From WHSW01 sp963777775 (GTDB lineage: Bacteria > Actinomycetota > Thermoleophilia > Solirubrobacterales > 70-9), in the NCBI GenBank assembly GCA_963777775.1, contig CAVZRL010000005.1:62001-126000 (forward strand): a DNA stretch of 64,000 nucleotides. The letters are read 5' to 3'. A program made the position numbers and the translations under genes. Positions within the stretch are counted from its first letter, which is position 1; every line of letters begins with the position of its first letter. Positions 43,591-50,442 of the stretch are shown one piece after another. The notes beneath the pieces were generated by a model. The model was given only the letters and a program-made list of their open reading frames with translations. It did no database searches and was not told the DNA's origin.

Positions 43591-43680
43591 GTAGTCCGGG
43601 TGCGCTACGCGACCGGTTGCGGCTCCCCTGCGGCCAGATCCGGTGCGAGCCGGATCGCCCGATCCCGCTTGCCTAAGCCG

Positions 43681-43712
43681 AAATAGAACCGCCCCACACT
43701 TGGCGGGGCGGT
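43681..43712 (+). terminator. repeated hairpin (copy at 47000-47031)
   Basis: 32 bp identical to 47000-47031: AAATAGA, then arms ACCGCCCC/GGGGCGGT. After one mismatch the identity resumes briefly (CTGG). This looks like a terminator that was copied with flanking DNA. Confidence 0.65.
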
Positions 43713-44160
43713 CCTGGTCTCGACCGCTCAAGACCGCTCTAAGCCGCCTGAGCGGGGTGCTGACTGGCGCACCACTGGCGCACCAGTGCGCGCCGCCCAA
43801 CATGCGAAAATAGGTCCTAGTAAACCGGCCGAGCGTGCCCGCGTCGGCAGCGATCGAGGGGCAAGGGCAAGACCTCGAAGGGGGGTTTGCTCGGTGGTAA
43901 AAGCAAGGGTTGTCCCGGCAAGACCGTGCGGGTCGTTGGCCCCGGGCTCGCGCACAAGTTGCGAGCTCGAGGTCTCGATCACATCGAAGCGATGCACCCG
44001 AGCACGAGGGCGCTGAGCTGGGAGGCGGCGAGGGACCACGATCCGGTCGTCGAGCGCGAACTCGCCCCGTTTCACCCCGATCGGCTCGGCAGGGCCGAGC
44101 ACGCCGGCCACGAAGTCAACGGGACCGATCAGGGTCGCGGGGTTCGATTGCTGATGCCGT

Positions 44161-44192
44161 GCCTACTCCGACAGCCCGGCGGCTTCGAGGGC
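44161..44192 (-). repeat. cassette tail without head (left end of array 2)
   Basis: The conserved tail plus TAG-GC of the last cassette; the sequence then departs (ACGGCATCAG), so the array ends here with no following head. Confidence 0.8.
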
Positions 44193-44594
44193 ATCCTGTC
44201 GATCCGTGAATTCCCTCACGCTTGTCACGGTCAACCCCTCCTGATCCCGGATTTCCCAGACCTGCCAGATCTCCATCTCGGCTTCCGCCCCCGACGTTCG
44301 TCCCGAGCCGGTGACCCGAAACCCGGCGACCAAGATCCCGTGGTCGCCCTCGAGGTACTCGTGCGATTCGGTGCGCGCATCCGGGAACGTCTCCTGAAAG
44401 CTCTCGAAGAACTCGATTACCTCGTCCCGGCTTCGCAGCACCCGAGCTTCGGGCCAGGTCGGTGCCAGTCGATACTCGAGCTGATCGGGAAGCGTGGCGT
44501 AGGCGGTCTTGACGTCGCCCGCGTTCCAGGCTCGATTCCCTCGCTCGAAGGCCTCTCGGAACGCGCGAAGGAGCTCGGACTCCAAGGCCGACAT
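44163..44594 (-). CDS. SnoaL-like protein, array 2 last cassette
   Basis: 143 residues. The tail QDALEAAGLSE is standard but the head is MSALESELLRAFREAFERGN, so only the first codons ATGTCG match the array head. Middle: EVIEFFESFQETFPDA, GRTSGAEAEMEIWQVWEIRD. Starts 3 nt after the stop of the preceding cassette with the tail GGAG as ribosome site. It shows that the head can be replaced while the junction is kept. Confidence 0.82.
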   Translation of the reverse strand: MSALESELLRAFREAFERGNRAWNAGDVKTAYATLPDQLEYRLAPTWPEARVLRSRDEVIEFFESFQETFPDARTESHEYLEGDHGILVAGFRVTGSGRTSGAEAEMEIWQVWEIRDQEGLTVTSVREFTDRQDALEAAGLSE

Positions 44595-44627
44595 CGCCTA
44601 CTCCGACAGCCCGGCGGCTTCGAGGGC
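44591..44627 (-). repeat. cassette junction repeat, head replaced
   Basis: Tail, TAG, GCG and ATGT conserved; identity ends after ATGTCG of the downstream gene. Confidence 0.75.
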
Positions 44628-44989
44628 GTCCTCTCGCTCGGCGAACTCGTCCACGCGGACGATCTTGCCGTTGCGGAGGGTGTAGACGTCATAGAAGCGG
44701 GCATCGACCTCGACCCCGCTTCCCCGGCCGCGTCCTCGGAAATAGGCCCTCACGACGACCTGGTTCCCGGCGTCGATGAACTCCTCGGCTGTCGCCTCAG
44801 ACTCCGCCCAGGCGCCCTCCAGCGCTCAAAGTTGTCGCGAACCCCGTTCCGCCCGTACGAAGGACCTGCCTCGACGGAGGTCAGGACGACGTCGGCGTCG
44901 AAATCGGCAAGCGCCTCGGCGGGATCGCCGCGCCCTTGCACCCCGAAGGCGAAAGCTCGGCGCACGATCTCCACGTTCTCCTGCGACAT
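44598..44989 (-). pseudogene. SnoaL-like cassette with -1 frameshift
   Basis: Head frame MSQENVEIVRRAFAFGVQGR through GRNGVRDNFERW, then the frame is lost; another frame continues AWAESEATAEEFIDAGNQVV, RGRGRGSGVEVDARFYDVYT and the standard tail EDALEAAGLSE. One missing base near 44812-44818 explains both. Either real decay or a base-calling error; the junctions on both sides are intact. Confidence 0.75.
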
Positions 44990-45022
44990 CGCCTACTCCG
45001 ACAGCCCGGCGGCTTCGAGGGC
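44973..45022 (-). repeat. cassette junction repeat
   Basis: Full 50-bp junction, matching J1 even in the GTGGAG variant after the head (others have GTCGAG). Confidence 0.85.
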
Positions 45023-45387
45023 TTCCTCGCGCTCCTGATACATGCAGATGCGAGCGATCGCACCGTCGCGGATCGTGAACAGGTACGTGGGGCGGGACGT
45101 TACCTCGATGCCGTCGCGCCCCCGCGTATGAGCCGTGATCGGGACCACAACGTCGTTCCCGACCTCGGTCATCTCTTCGGGTTGCAGCCGAACCGATTCC
45201 CAGGCTTCGCCGTACTCATCCCAGAACGCGCGCACCTGATCGAGCCTGAATACCCCGTGAAGTGGGCCGACTGCCCGGGAGAAGTCAAACTCGAAGTCCG
45301 GGTCGCTCGTTCGAGAACCGCGTCCCAGTCACCCCGGTTGTACATGGCGATGGCGGCGCGAACCAGCTCGACGTTCTCCTGCGCCAT
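44993..45387 (-). pseudogene. SnoaL-like cassette with -1 frameshift
   Basis: Head frame MAQENVELVRAAIAMYNRGD, WDAVLERA, then frame loss near 45300-45306; the other frame continues PDFEFDFSRAVGPLHGVFRL, DQVRAFWDEYGEAWESVRLQ and ends EEALEAAGLSE. It is a close paralogue of the intact gene at 7586. It has Ala at codon 2 (GCG for TCG), the only head variant among full junctions. Confidence 0.75.
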
Positions 45388-45420
45388 CGCCTACTCCGAC
45401 AGCCCGGCGGCTTCGAGGGC
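45371..45420 (-). repeat. cassette junction repeat
   Basis: 50-bp junction with one difference (ATGGCG for ATGTCG). Confidence 0.85.
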
Positions 45421-45789
45421 TCTGTTCTTGTCGGTGTGTATCGAGAGGGAAAGAACCTTGCCGTCACGGAAGGTCCAGACGTGAAAAAAACGGTTCCAGA
45501 CCTCAGCGTCGCTACCTTTCATGCGCCCGCCGTCGCGGACACGAGTGATCACCTGCGCCTGGTCGGCGTGAATCACCTCCTCGTCCTCGACGTGGAACTT
45601 CTCGAACGTCTCCCAGTACGAGAGGAAAGCCTCCTGCGCGGCGTCAAATCCCCGCAGAACGCCGAAATCCGGCGAGACGTCCCTCGCGTCGAGCTCGTAT
45701 TCCGGGTCGAACAACTCCCGGGGTGGCTCCAGGCGGGCCCTCACCCCTGCGTAGGCGCGGCGGACCGTCTCGACGTTCTCCTGCGACAT
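45391..45789 (-). CDS. SnoaL-like protein, array 2
   Basis: 132 residues: MSQENVETVRRAYAGVRARL, LDARDVSPDFGVLRGFDAAQ, WETFEKFHVEDEEVIHADQA, VWTFRDGKVLSLSIHTDKNR, ALEAAGLSE. Intact frame, standard head and tail, a GCG spacer to both neighbours. Ligand unknown. Expression depends on upstream cassettes; no separate promoter is visible. Confidence 0.85.
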   Translation of the reverse strand: MSQENVETVRRAYAGVRARLEPPRELFDPEYELDARDVSPDFGVLRGFDAAQEAFLSYWETFEKFHVEDEEVIHADQAQVITRVRDGGRMKGSDAEVWNRFFHVWTFRDGKVLSLSIHTDKNRALEAAGLSE

Positions 45790-45822
45790 CGCCTACTCCG
45801 ACAGCCCGGCGGCTTCGAGGGC
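45773..45822 (-). repeat. cassette junction repeat
   Basis: 50-bp junction, identical to the core of J1. Confidence 0.85.
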
Positions 45823-46185
45823 TTCGGATTCTCTGACGTAGAAGCTCAACCGCGCGATCTTGTCCCCACGCAATCCGAAGACGAACCAAAAGTCACTCTC
45901 GACCGGGACGCCGCTTTCCTTCCCGCGGGCCGTCTGGAGCACGCGGACGAGGACGTAGTCGCCCGCATCGATGAACCCCTCGGGCGTTGCGGTCCACTCC
46001 TCGAATCCCTCGATCCAGTCCGCCGTCGCCTGGAAGAAGCCCTCCTTGCCGTGGTAGGTCGCCCCATCAGGGTCAGAGCGGTGAGTGATCAGGTCATCGG
46101 CCATCAGTTCGAGCATCCCGCTCACATTGCCCTCCTTGAAGGCGTCAAAGCTGCGGCGGACGATCTCGACGTTCTCCTGCGACAT
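45793..46185 (-). CDS. SnoaL-like protein, array 2
   Basis: 130 residues: MSQENVEIVRRSFDAFKEGN, HGKEGFFQATADWIEGFEEW, TARGKESGVPVESDFWFVFG, LRGDKIARLSFYVRESEALE, AAGLSE. Intact. It directly follows the glutaredoxin/GST-N-like cassette through a normal junction. Confidence 0.85.
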   Translation of the reverse strand: MSQENVEIVRRSFDAFKEGNVSGMLELMADDLITHRSDPDGATYHGKEGFFQATADWIEGFEEWTATPEGFIDAGDYVLVRVLQTARGKESGVPVESDFWFVFGLRGDKIARLSFYVRESEALEAAGLSE

Positions 46186-46209
46186 CGCCTACTCCGACAG
46201 CCCGGCGGC
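46169..46209 (-). repeat. cassette junction repeat between two protein families
   Basis: 41 bp from GCCGCCGGGCTGTCGG through the head AACGT are identical to the other junctions although the upstream gene is not SnoaL-like. Identity begins inside the last codons of the glutaredoxin/GST-N-like gene. Confidence 0.85.
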
Positions 46210-46470
46210 GTGGTGAGCCCCCGCCCACTCGATGATGTTCTCCGAGCCGTCGACGATCGTGCCATTGTCGAGCATGAGCGTGGGCACCTTGTAGTTCCCG
46301 GTCAACCGTTTGACCTCGCGACGCCTCCCAAAGAACGGGTCGGTTCGGTAGCAGCCGCCGGTCTTGACCACGTCGGGCTCGTAGCCCGCACTGACCAAGG
46401 CTTCGTGGGCCTCGCCGCAAGGGTGACCCCGGTCGGGGTGAAAGGTTCCCCAGCAGACGTAGAGCTTCAG
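46189..46470 (-). CDS. glutaredoxin/GST-N-like protein with cassette tail
   Basis: 93 residues if translation starts at CTG, which occupies the place of ATG in the standard junction (TAG-GCG-CTG). LKLYVCWGTFHPDRGHPCGE is a thioredoxin-fold active-site region; EALVSAGYEPDVVKTGG, EVKRLTGNYKVPTLMLDNGT (cis-Pro) and GSENIIEWAGAHH complete the glutathione-S-transferase N-domain/glutaredoxin pattern. The C-terminus then reads AAGLSE, the SnoaL array tail. The GAGGAG in the preceding tail serves as ribosome site. An initiation at GTG 46398 would remove the active site, which favours CTG. Confidence 0.72.
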   Translation of the reverse strand: MKLYVCWGTFHPDRGHPCGEAHEALVSAGYEPDVVKTGGCYRTDPFFGRRREVKRLTGNYKVPTLMLDNGTIVDGSENIIEWAGAHHAAGLSE

Positions 46471-46503
46471 CGCCTACTCCTCAAGCCGGGCGGCTTCGAG
46501 GGC
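46471..46503 (-). repeat. orphan cassette tail at the upstream end of array 2
   Basis: Reads EALEAARLEE-stop followed by GCG and the CTG start. It is the tail of a gene whose body is gone; sequence further upstream belongs to a Cys-rich ORF in another frame. Confidence 0.65.
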
Positions 46504-46522
46504 TTCGGAGGACGTGCGCCAA

Positions 46523-46618
46523 TCAGCAGCAGTCGTCCGGGCAGCCCTCGGGAGGACATGCCTCGCAGCAGTCCTCCTCCGGACAACACTCAGGCTGGAT
46601 CACGGGGAGATCACCCAC
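46523..46618 (-). CDS. short cysteine-rich ORF
   Basis: From GTG: VGDLPVIQPECCPEEDCCEA, CPPEGCPDDCC, 31 residues with 9 Cys. The frame is open further upstream (LTKRFRVWGPPPVAGWPPPP, ALPFCDPDP) without ATG, GTG or TTG, so a longer parent protein may have been truncated. The regular CC spacing is unlike shadow ORFs and suggests metal binding. Confidence 0.35.
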   Translation of the reverse strand: MGDLPVIQPECCPEEDCCEACPPEGCPDDCC

Positions 46619-46740
46619 AGGGTCAGGATCGCAGAAAGGCAGCGCCGGGGGTGGGGGCCATCCCGCGACGGGGGGAGGGCCCCAGACGCGGAATCGCTTC
46701 GTCAGCCGACCGCCGAGCTGGCGGCCCCAGCCGGTCCTCA

Positions 46741-46999
46741 GACACGCTCGTCATCGGTCGTGCCGAGTCGAGACCCTTCGCCCCGATGGCGGTCGGCAAG
46801 CGGGCGAAGAAGGCTTGGCAGGCGGCGGGGCTCGAGCGGATCACGCTGCACGAGGGCCGTCATACCTTCGCCTCGCTGCTGATCGACTCCGGCGCCAACC
46901 CGAAGGCCGTGCTGGAGTTCATGGGCCACTCGAAGATCCAGACCACCTTCGACGTCTACGGGCACCTGTTCCCCGGCAGCCACGACGAGGTGCGCGCCA
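46741..46999 (+). pseudogene. tyrosine recombinase C-terminal fragment
   Basis: DTLVIGRAESRPFAP, KAWQAAGLERITLHEGRHTF, ASLLIDSGANPKAVLEFMGH, SKIQTTFDVYGHLFPGSHDE: holds the H-x-x-R, H and nucleophile Tyr region. The Arg-I half and N-terminal domain are absent, and the C-terminus runs into the hairpin repeat instead of a normal stop. It lies next to the right 55-bp repeat. Confidence 0.75.
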
Positions 47000-47031
47000 A
47001 AATAGAACCGCCCCACACTTGGCGGGGCGGT
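47000..47031 (+). terminator. repeated hairpin, copy next to right 55-bp repeat
   Basis: 32-bp copy of 43681-43712, arms 47007-47014 and 47024-47031, ending 3 nt before the 55-bp repeat. Confidence 0.65.
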
Positions 47032-47034
47032 TCT

Positions 47035-47089
47035 GGGTACAGGGAGGAGAGATATGTGTCTGTGGGAGGTAGGTCGGCTTTCGCTAGGC
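47035..47089 (+). repeat. 55-bp direct repeat, right copy
   Basis: Identical to 42557-42611. Its last 6 bases overlap the stop region of the convergent SPW gene. Confidence 0.85.
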
Positions 47090-47434
47090 GCCGCGAACCG
47101 CGCTGAACCGCGTTGAAGCGGTCAGCGCGACGATTGCGGCGCCTACGCCGACCAGAAAGATTCCTGCGTTCCAATCGCCCGTCGCGATTCCGACGGCGAG
47201 ACCGCCGCCGATCGCGACCGCCGCGATCGTGTAGTCGAAGCCCGCGTGGGCGCTGAGCGGCACCGCTCGACCCGGTCCGTCGGCCTGCAGCGCGAGGCCG
47301 AGCAGGATCGCGCCTACCGCGACCGAGATCGCCGTCGCGGCGAGCCCGAAGCCGAGCACGAACGGGATGATCATCACCGCGGGCGCGGCGATCGCCTCAA
47401 CGGCGCTGTGGACTGGGAGTGGTACTGCTCTCAT
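47084..47434 (-). CDS. SPW-repeat membrane protein
   Basis: 116 residues, four hydrophobic segments (SAVEAIAAPAVMIIPFVLGF, ISVAVGAILLGLALQA, FDYTIAAVAIGGGLAVGI, AGIFLVGVGAAIVALTAS). The spacing HSAVEAIAA...HAGFDY fits SPW-repeat proteins, small membrane proteins of unknown role. The stop lies within the 55-bp repeat border, so its 3' end may have been reshaped by the recombination that placed the repeat. Confidence 0.65.
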   Translation of the reverse strand: MRAVPLPVHSAVEAIAAPAVMIIPFVLGFGLAATAISVAVGAILLGLALQADGPGRAVPLSAHAGFDYTIAAVAIGGGLAVGIATGDWNAGIFLVGVGAAIVALTASTRFSAVRGA

Positions 47435-47506
47435 CGCACGACTGAGAGTACGAACGTATGTGCGATCAGAGTGTGACTGCGATCACAGTGGGCGCGGCCG
47501 CGCGTC

Positions 47507-49531
47507 TCAGCCCGACACCGGGTCGCCTGCCCGCATCGCCGCGCTCACCCGCTCCGCCACCGCGGCGCCAGTCAGGCCGACCTCCTCGCGCAGCAGCGCC
47601 GGCTTTCCGTGGGTGACGTAGCGGTCCGGCAGCCCGATCCGCAGCACCCGTGCGCGCTCGGACGGCTCCATCGCGTCCTCCAGATGCTCGAGCACGGCCG
47701 ACCCGAAGCCGCCCGCGAGCACGTTCTCCTCGATCGTCACCACCAGCTCGTGCTCACCGGCGAGCTGCTCGACGAGCGCGCCGTCCAGGGGCTTGGCGAA
47801 GCGCCCGTCGCCGACCGTCACCGTGAGTCCGTGCTCCTCGAGCAGCGCCGCCGCATCGAGCGCGACGCTGACCCCGTAGCCGTAACCGAGCAGCGCCACC
47901 CGCTCGCCCTCCTTCAGGACCTCGCCCGTGCCGAGCTGGACCTCGCGGGCCCGGTCGGGCAGCGGCACGCCCTCCGCAGTCCCCCGCGGATAGCGAAACG
48001 CGATCGGGCCCTCGTCGTGGGCGAGCGCCGTGCGCAGCATGTGGCAGAGCATCGCCTCGTCGCGCGGGGCCATGACGACGATATTCGGCAGTGAACGCAG
48101 GTATGAGATGTCGAACGCGCCGTGGTGGGTCGGGCCGTCGTCGCCGACCAGGCCGGCACGGTCCATCGCAAAGACGACGTTGAGCCGCTGCAGGCAGACG
48201 TCGTGGACGATCTGGTCGTATGCGCGCTGAAGGAAGGTCGAGTAGATCGCGCAGACCGGCTTCGCGCCCTGGGTGGCGAGCCCGGCGGCGAACAGGACCG
48301 CGTCCTGCTCGGCGATCCCGACGTCGTAGTACTGCTCGGGACACTCCTGCTCGAGCGCCGTCAGGCCGGTTCCACCCGCCATCGCCGCGGTGATCCCGAT
48401 CACCCGCGGGTCGCGCTTGGCCTCGGCCACGAGCGCGTCGCCGAAGACCGCCGTGTAGGCGGGGGGCGGCTTGGCGGTCTCGTCGGGTCGCGACCCCTCG
48501 TCCATCTCGCCGCGCGCCAGCGGCGGCTTCTTCGGCGCCGGCTTTGTCGCCGAGGGCTGCGCAGCCTTGCCGGCCACGATCGAGCCGGGCTTCGCCGCGT
48601 GCCACTTCTCCATCCCCTCGAGCCCACCCTGCTCGGCGGGCTCGAAGCCCTTGCCCTTGACGGTATGGATGTGGACGACCACGGGCCGATCCGCCTCCAG
48701 CGCCGCCTCCAGCGCCGGGCGCAGCTCCGATACCGAATGGCCGTCGAAGGGGCCCATGTAGGCGAGATCGAGCTCCTCGAAGAAGAGCCCCGGCGCGGCG
48801 TAGGCCTTGATCGCCGACTTGAACTCCGGCCCGAGGCGCTCGAACTGGCGCCCGAGTCCGAGCGGGAGCCTGGTCAGGGCCTCCTCGACGTCCTCGCGCG
48901 CGTGGTAAAGGCGCGGGCGCAGTCGCATGCGCTGGAACGAGCGCGCGATCGCACCGACGTTGGGCGAGATCGACATCCCGTTGTCGTTGAGCACGATCAC
49001 GATCGGGCTCTGAAGGCCGCCGGCATTGTGCAGGGCCTCGAACGCGACCCCTCCGGTCAGCGCTCCATCCCCGATCACCGCGACCACCCGGCCGTCCTCG
49101 CCGACCCCGTGGCGCATCGCCTCCTTGAGCCCGACGGCGTAGCCGATCGAGGTCGAGGCGTGCCCGGCGCCCATGATGTCGTGCTCGGACTCGAACACGG
49201 AGCAGAACGGCGCCAGGCCGCCGTACTGGCGGATCGTCTCGAGCCGGTCGCGGCGGCCGGTCAGCACCTTGTGCGGGTAGGCCTGGTGGCCGACGTCCCA
49301 GAGGATCTTGTCGCGCGGCGAGCTGAGCAGGCTGTGCAGGACCGTGGTCAGCTCGCAGGTGCCGAGGTTGGCGCCGAAGTGGCCGCCGATCTCGCCGATC
49401 GTGTCGATGATCAGCTCGCGGATCTGCTGCGCAATCTGCTGCAGGTCCTCGTCCGAGCGGCCGCTGAGGTCCTCCGGGGAGGAGATCGTGTCGAGCAGGT
49501 GCTCGCCGCCGTTTTCGTGGTCAGCGTTCAT
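47507..49531 (-). CDS. dxs: 1-deoxy-D-xylulose-5-phosphate synthase
   Basis: 674 residues. First step of the MEP isoprenoid pathway, TPP-dependent. ILWDVGHQAYPHKVLTGRRD, VAVIGDGALTGGVAFEALHN (TPP GDG motif), DGPTHHGAFDISYLRSLPNI and the C-terminal transketolase domain. A low-complexity Lys/Pro insert (about 310-345) is longer than usual. GACAAT lies 12 nt before the ATG. Downstream of a polyprenyl synthase gene, so substrate supply and chain elongation are linked. Confidence 0.95.
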   Translation of the reverse strand: MNADHENGGEHLLDTISSPEDLSGRSDEDLQQIAQQIRELIIDTIGEIGGHFGANLGTCELTTVLHSLLSSPRDKILWDVGHQAYPHKVLTGRRDRLETIRQYGGLAPFCSVFESEHDIMGAGHASTSIGYAVGLKEAMRHGVGEDGRVVAVIGDGALTGGVAFEALHNAGGLQSPIVIVLNDNGMSISPNVGAIARSFQRMRLRPRLYHAREDVEEALTRLPLGLGRQFERLGPEFKSAIKAYAAPGLFFEELDLAYMGPFDGHSVSELRPALEAALEADRPVVVHIHTVKGKGFEPAEQGGLEGMEKWHAAKPGSIVAGKAAQPSATKPAPKKPPLARGEMDEGSRPDETAKPPPAYTAVFGDALVAEAKRDPRVIGITAAMAGGTGLTALEQECPEQYYDVGIAEQDAVLFAAGLATQGAKPVCAIYSTFLQRAYDQIVHDVCLQRLNVVFAMDRAGLVGDDGPTHHGAFDISYLRSLPNIVVMAPRDEAMLCHMLRTALAHDEGPIAFRYPRGTAEGVPLPDRAREVQLGTGEVLKEGERVALLGYGYGVSVALDAAALLEEHGLTVTVGDGRFAKPLDGALVEQLAGEHELVVTIEENVLAGGFGSAVLEHLEDAMEPSERARVLRIGLPDRYVTHGKPALLREEVGLTGAAVAERVSAAMRAGDPVSG

Positions 49532-49568
49532 CGGGGGGTGCTCGATTGTCGCAGCCCCGGGCGCACGA

Positions 49569-50441
49569 TCAGCCCCGACGGGTATGGATGAAGTCGGTCA
49601 CCAGCTCGAGGTCGGCGGCGTCGGAGCCTGCCTGGTCGAGCGCCGCGCGCGCCTTGGCGTGCGACTCCGCCGCCAGCTCGCGGGCGCGCTCGAGACCGAA
49701 GACGCTGACGTAGGTGAGCTTGCCGAGCCGCTCATCGGACCCCCGGGGCTTGCCGAGCTCCTCGTCGGAGCCCGTCACGTCGAGGATGTCGTCGACGATC
49801 TGGAACAGGACCCCGAGCTCGGCCGCGAAGCGCCGAAAGGGGTCCATGCGCTGCTCGCCGACGCCGATCAGGACGAGCGGCACCGCGACGCTGGCCGCGA
49901 TCAGCCGGCCGGTCTTCAGCGAATGCAGCTCGCGAAGCTGGGCAGGGTCGAGCTCCTGGCCCGCGGTCACGTCCCGGTACTGGCCGCCGACCATTCCCCC
50001 GACCCCGGTCGCCCCGGCGAGCTCGGCGAGCGCCGTTAGGACCCGCGCCGGCTCACCCTCCTGGCGGTCGCAGAAGAGCCGGATCGCCTCGGCGAACAGC
50101 CCGTCGCCGGCGAGGATCGCGACGTCCTCGCCGTAGACGACGTGCGAGGTCGGCCGGCCCCGACGCAGCTCGTCGTCGTCCATCGCCGGGAGGTCGTCGT
50201 GGATCAGCGAGTAGGTGTGGATGAGCTCGATCGCGGCTGCGGCGGGCAGGACCTGTGAGGGGTCGGTGCCGGCGGCGCGGGCCGCGGCGAGGCAGAGCAC
50301 CGGGCGAATCCGCTTGCCGCCGGCCAGCAGCGAGTAGCGCATCGCCTCGTCGAGCCCGGCGGTAGCGGCGCGGTCCGAAAAGCGCAGCTCGGCGAGGTAA
50401 CCCTCGACCAGCTCGCGCAGGTCGTCCGGATAGGCGGCCAA
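49569..50441 (-). CDS. ispA: polyprenyl (farnesyl/geranylgeranyl) diphosphate synthase
   Basis: 290 residues from TTG, one base after the TGA of the preceding gene. First Asp-rich motif LIHDDLPAMDDDELRRGRPT, second IVDDILDVTGSDEELGK; GGKRIRPVLCLAAA binds IPP. Length and the DD-x2-x2-D motif fit the bacterial FPP synthase (IspA) type. Chain length cannot be fixed from sequence. Operon with nusB and followed by dxs. Confidence 0.88.
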   Translation of the reverse strand: MAAYPDDLRELVEGYLAELRFSDRAATAGLDEAMRYSLLAGGKRIRPVLCLAAARAAGTDPSQVLPAAAAIELIHTYSLIHDDLPAMDDDELRRGRPTSHVVYGEDVAILAGDGLFAEAIRLFCDRQEGEPARVLTALAELAGATGVGGMVGGQYRDVTAGQELDPAQLRELHSLKTGRLIAASVAVPLVLIGVGEQRMDPFRRFAAELGVLFQIVDDILDVTGSDEELGKPRGSDERLGKLTYVSVFGLERARELAAESHAKARAALDQAGSDAADLELVTDFIHTRRG

Positions 50442-50442
50442 C

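Larger units (their letters stand above)
43465..44160. other. mosaic non-coding region
   Basis: About 700 bases holding the second 19-bp repeat (43572-43590), a hairpin shared with 47000-47031, and tandem CTGGCGCACCA copies (43762-43783). An open frame on the minus strand (43728-44111) has no ribosome site and no recognisable family. I do not annotate a gene here. Confidence 0.4.
42557..47089. mobile_element. candidate accessory islet bounded by 55-bp direct repeats
   Basis: 4.5 kb between the two perfect repeats. It contains SnoaL-like array 2, a solitary SnoaL-like gene, a small Arg-rich ORF, repeated hairpins, a Cys-rich ORF and an integrase C-terminal fragment next to the right repeat. 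The repeat plus integrase layout looks like an old integration, but no complete recombinase is present, so duplication by homologous recombination is an alternative. Confidence 0.45.

Noticed and set aside
43728..44111. 127-codon minus-strand ORF
   Set aside because: No ribosome site, no family recognised, composition like shadow frames; it begins inside mosaic repeat DNA.
44598..45387. Programmed -1/+1 frameshifting in the two broken cassettes
   Set aside because: No slippery heptamer at the shift positions, and the two sites are unlike each other; decay or sequencing error is simpler.
44161..46503. Classical integron (intI plus attC cassettes)
   Set aside because: No IntI-type integrase and no attC-like imperfect palindromes at the junctions; the shared unit overlaps coding ends, unlike attC sites. 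Cassette here is used only descriptively.
44161..46503. CRISPR array
   Set aside because: Repeats are spaced by about 400 bp of coding sequence, not 30-40 bp spacers, and no cas genes are present.
45262..47106. 614-codon open frame on the plus strand across array 2
   Set aside because: Antisense to the SnoaL-like genes for most of its length; only its last ~120 codons (integrase fragment) are real.
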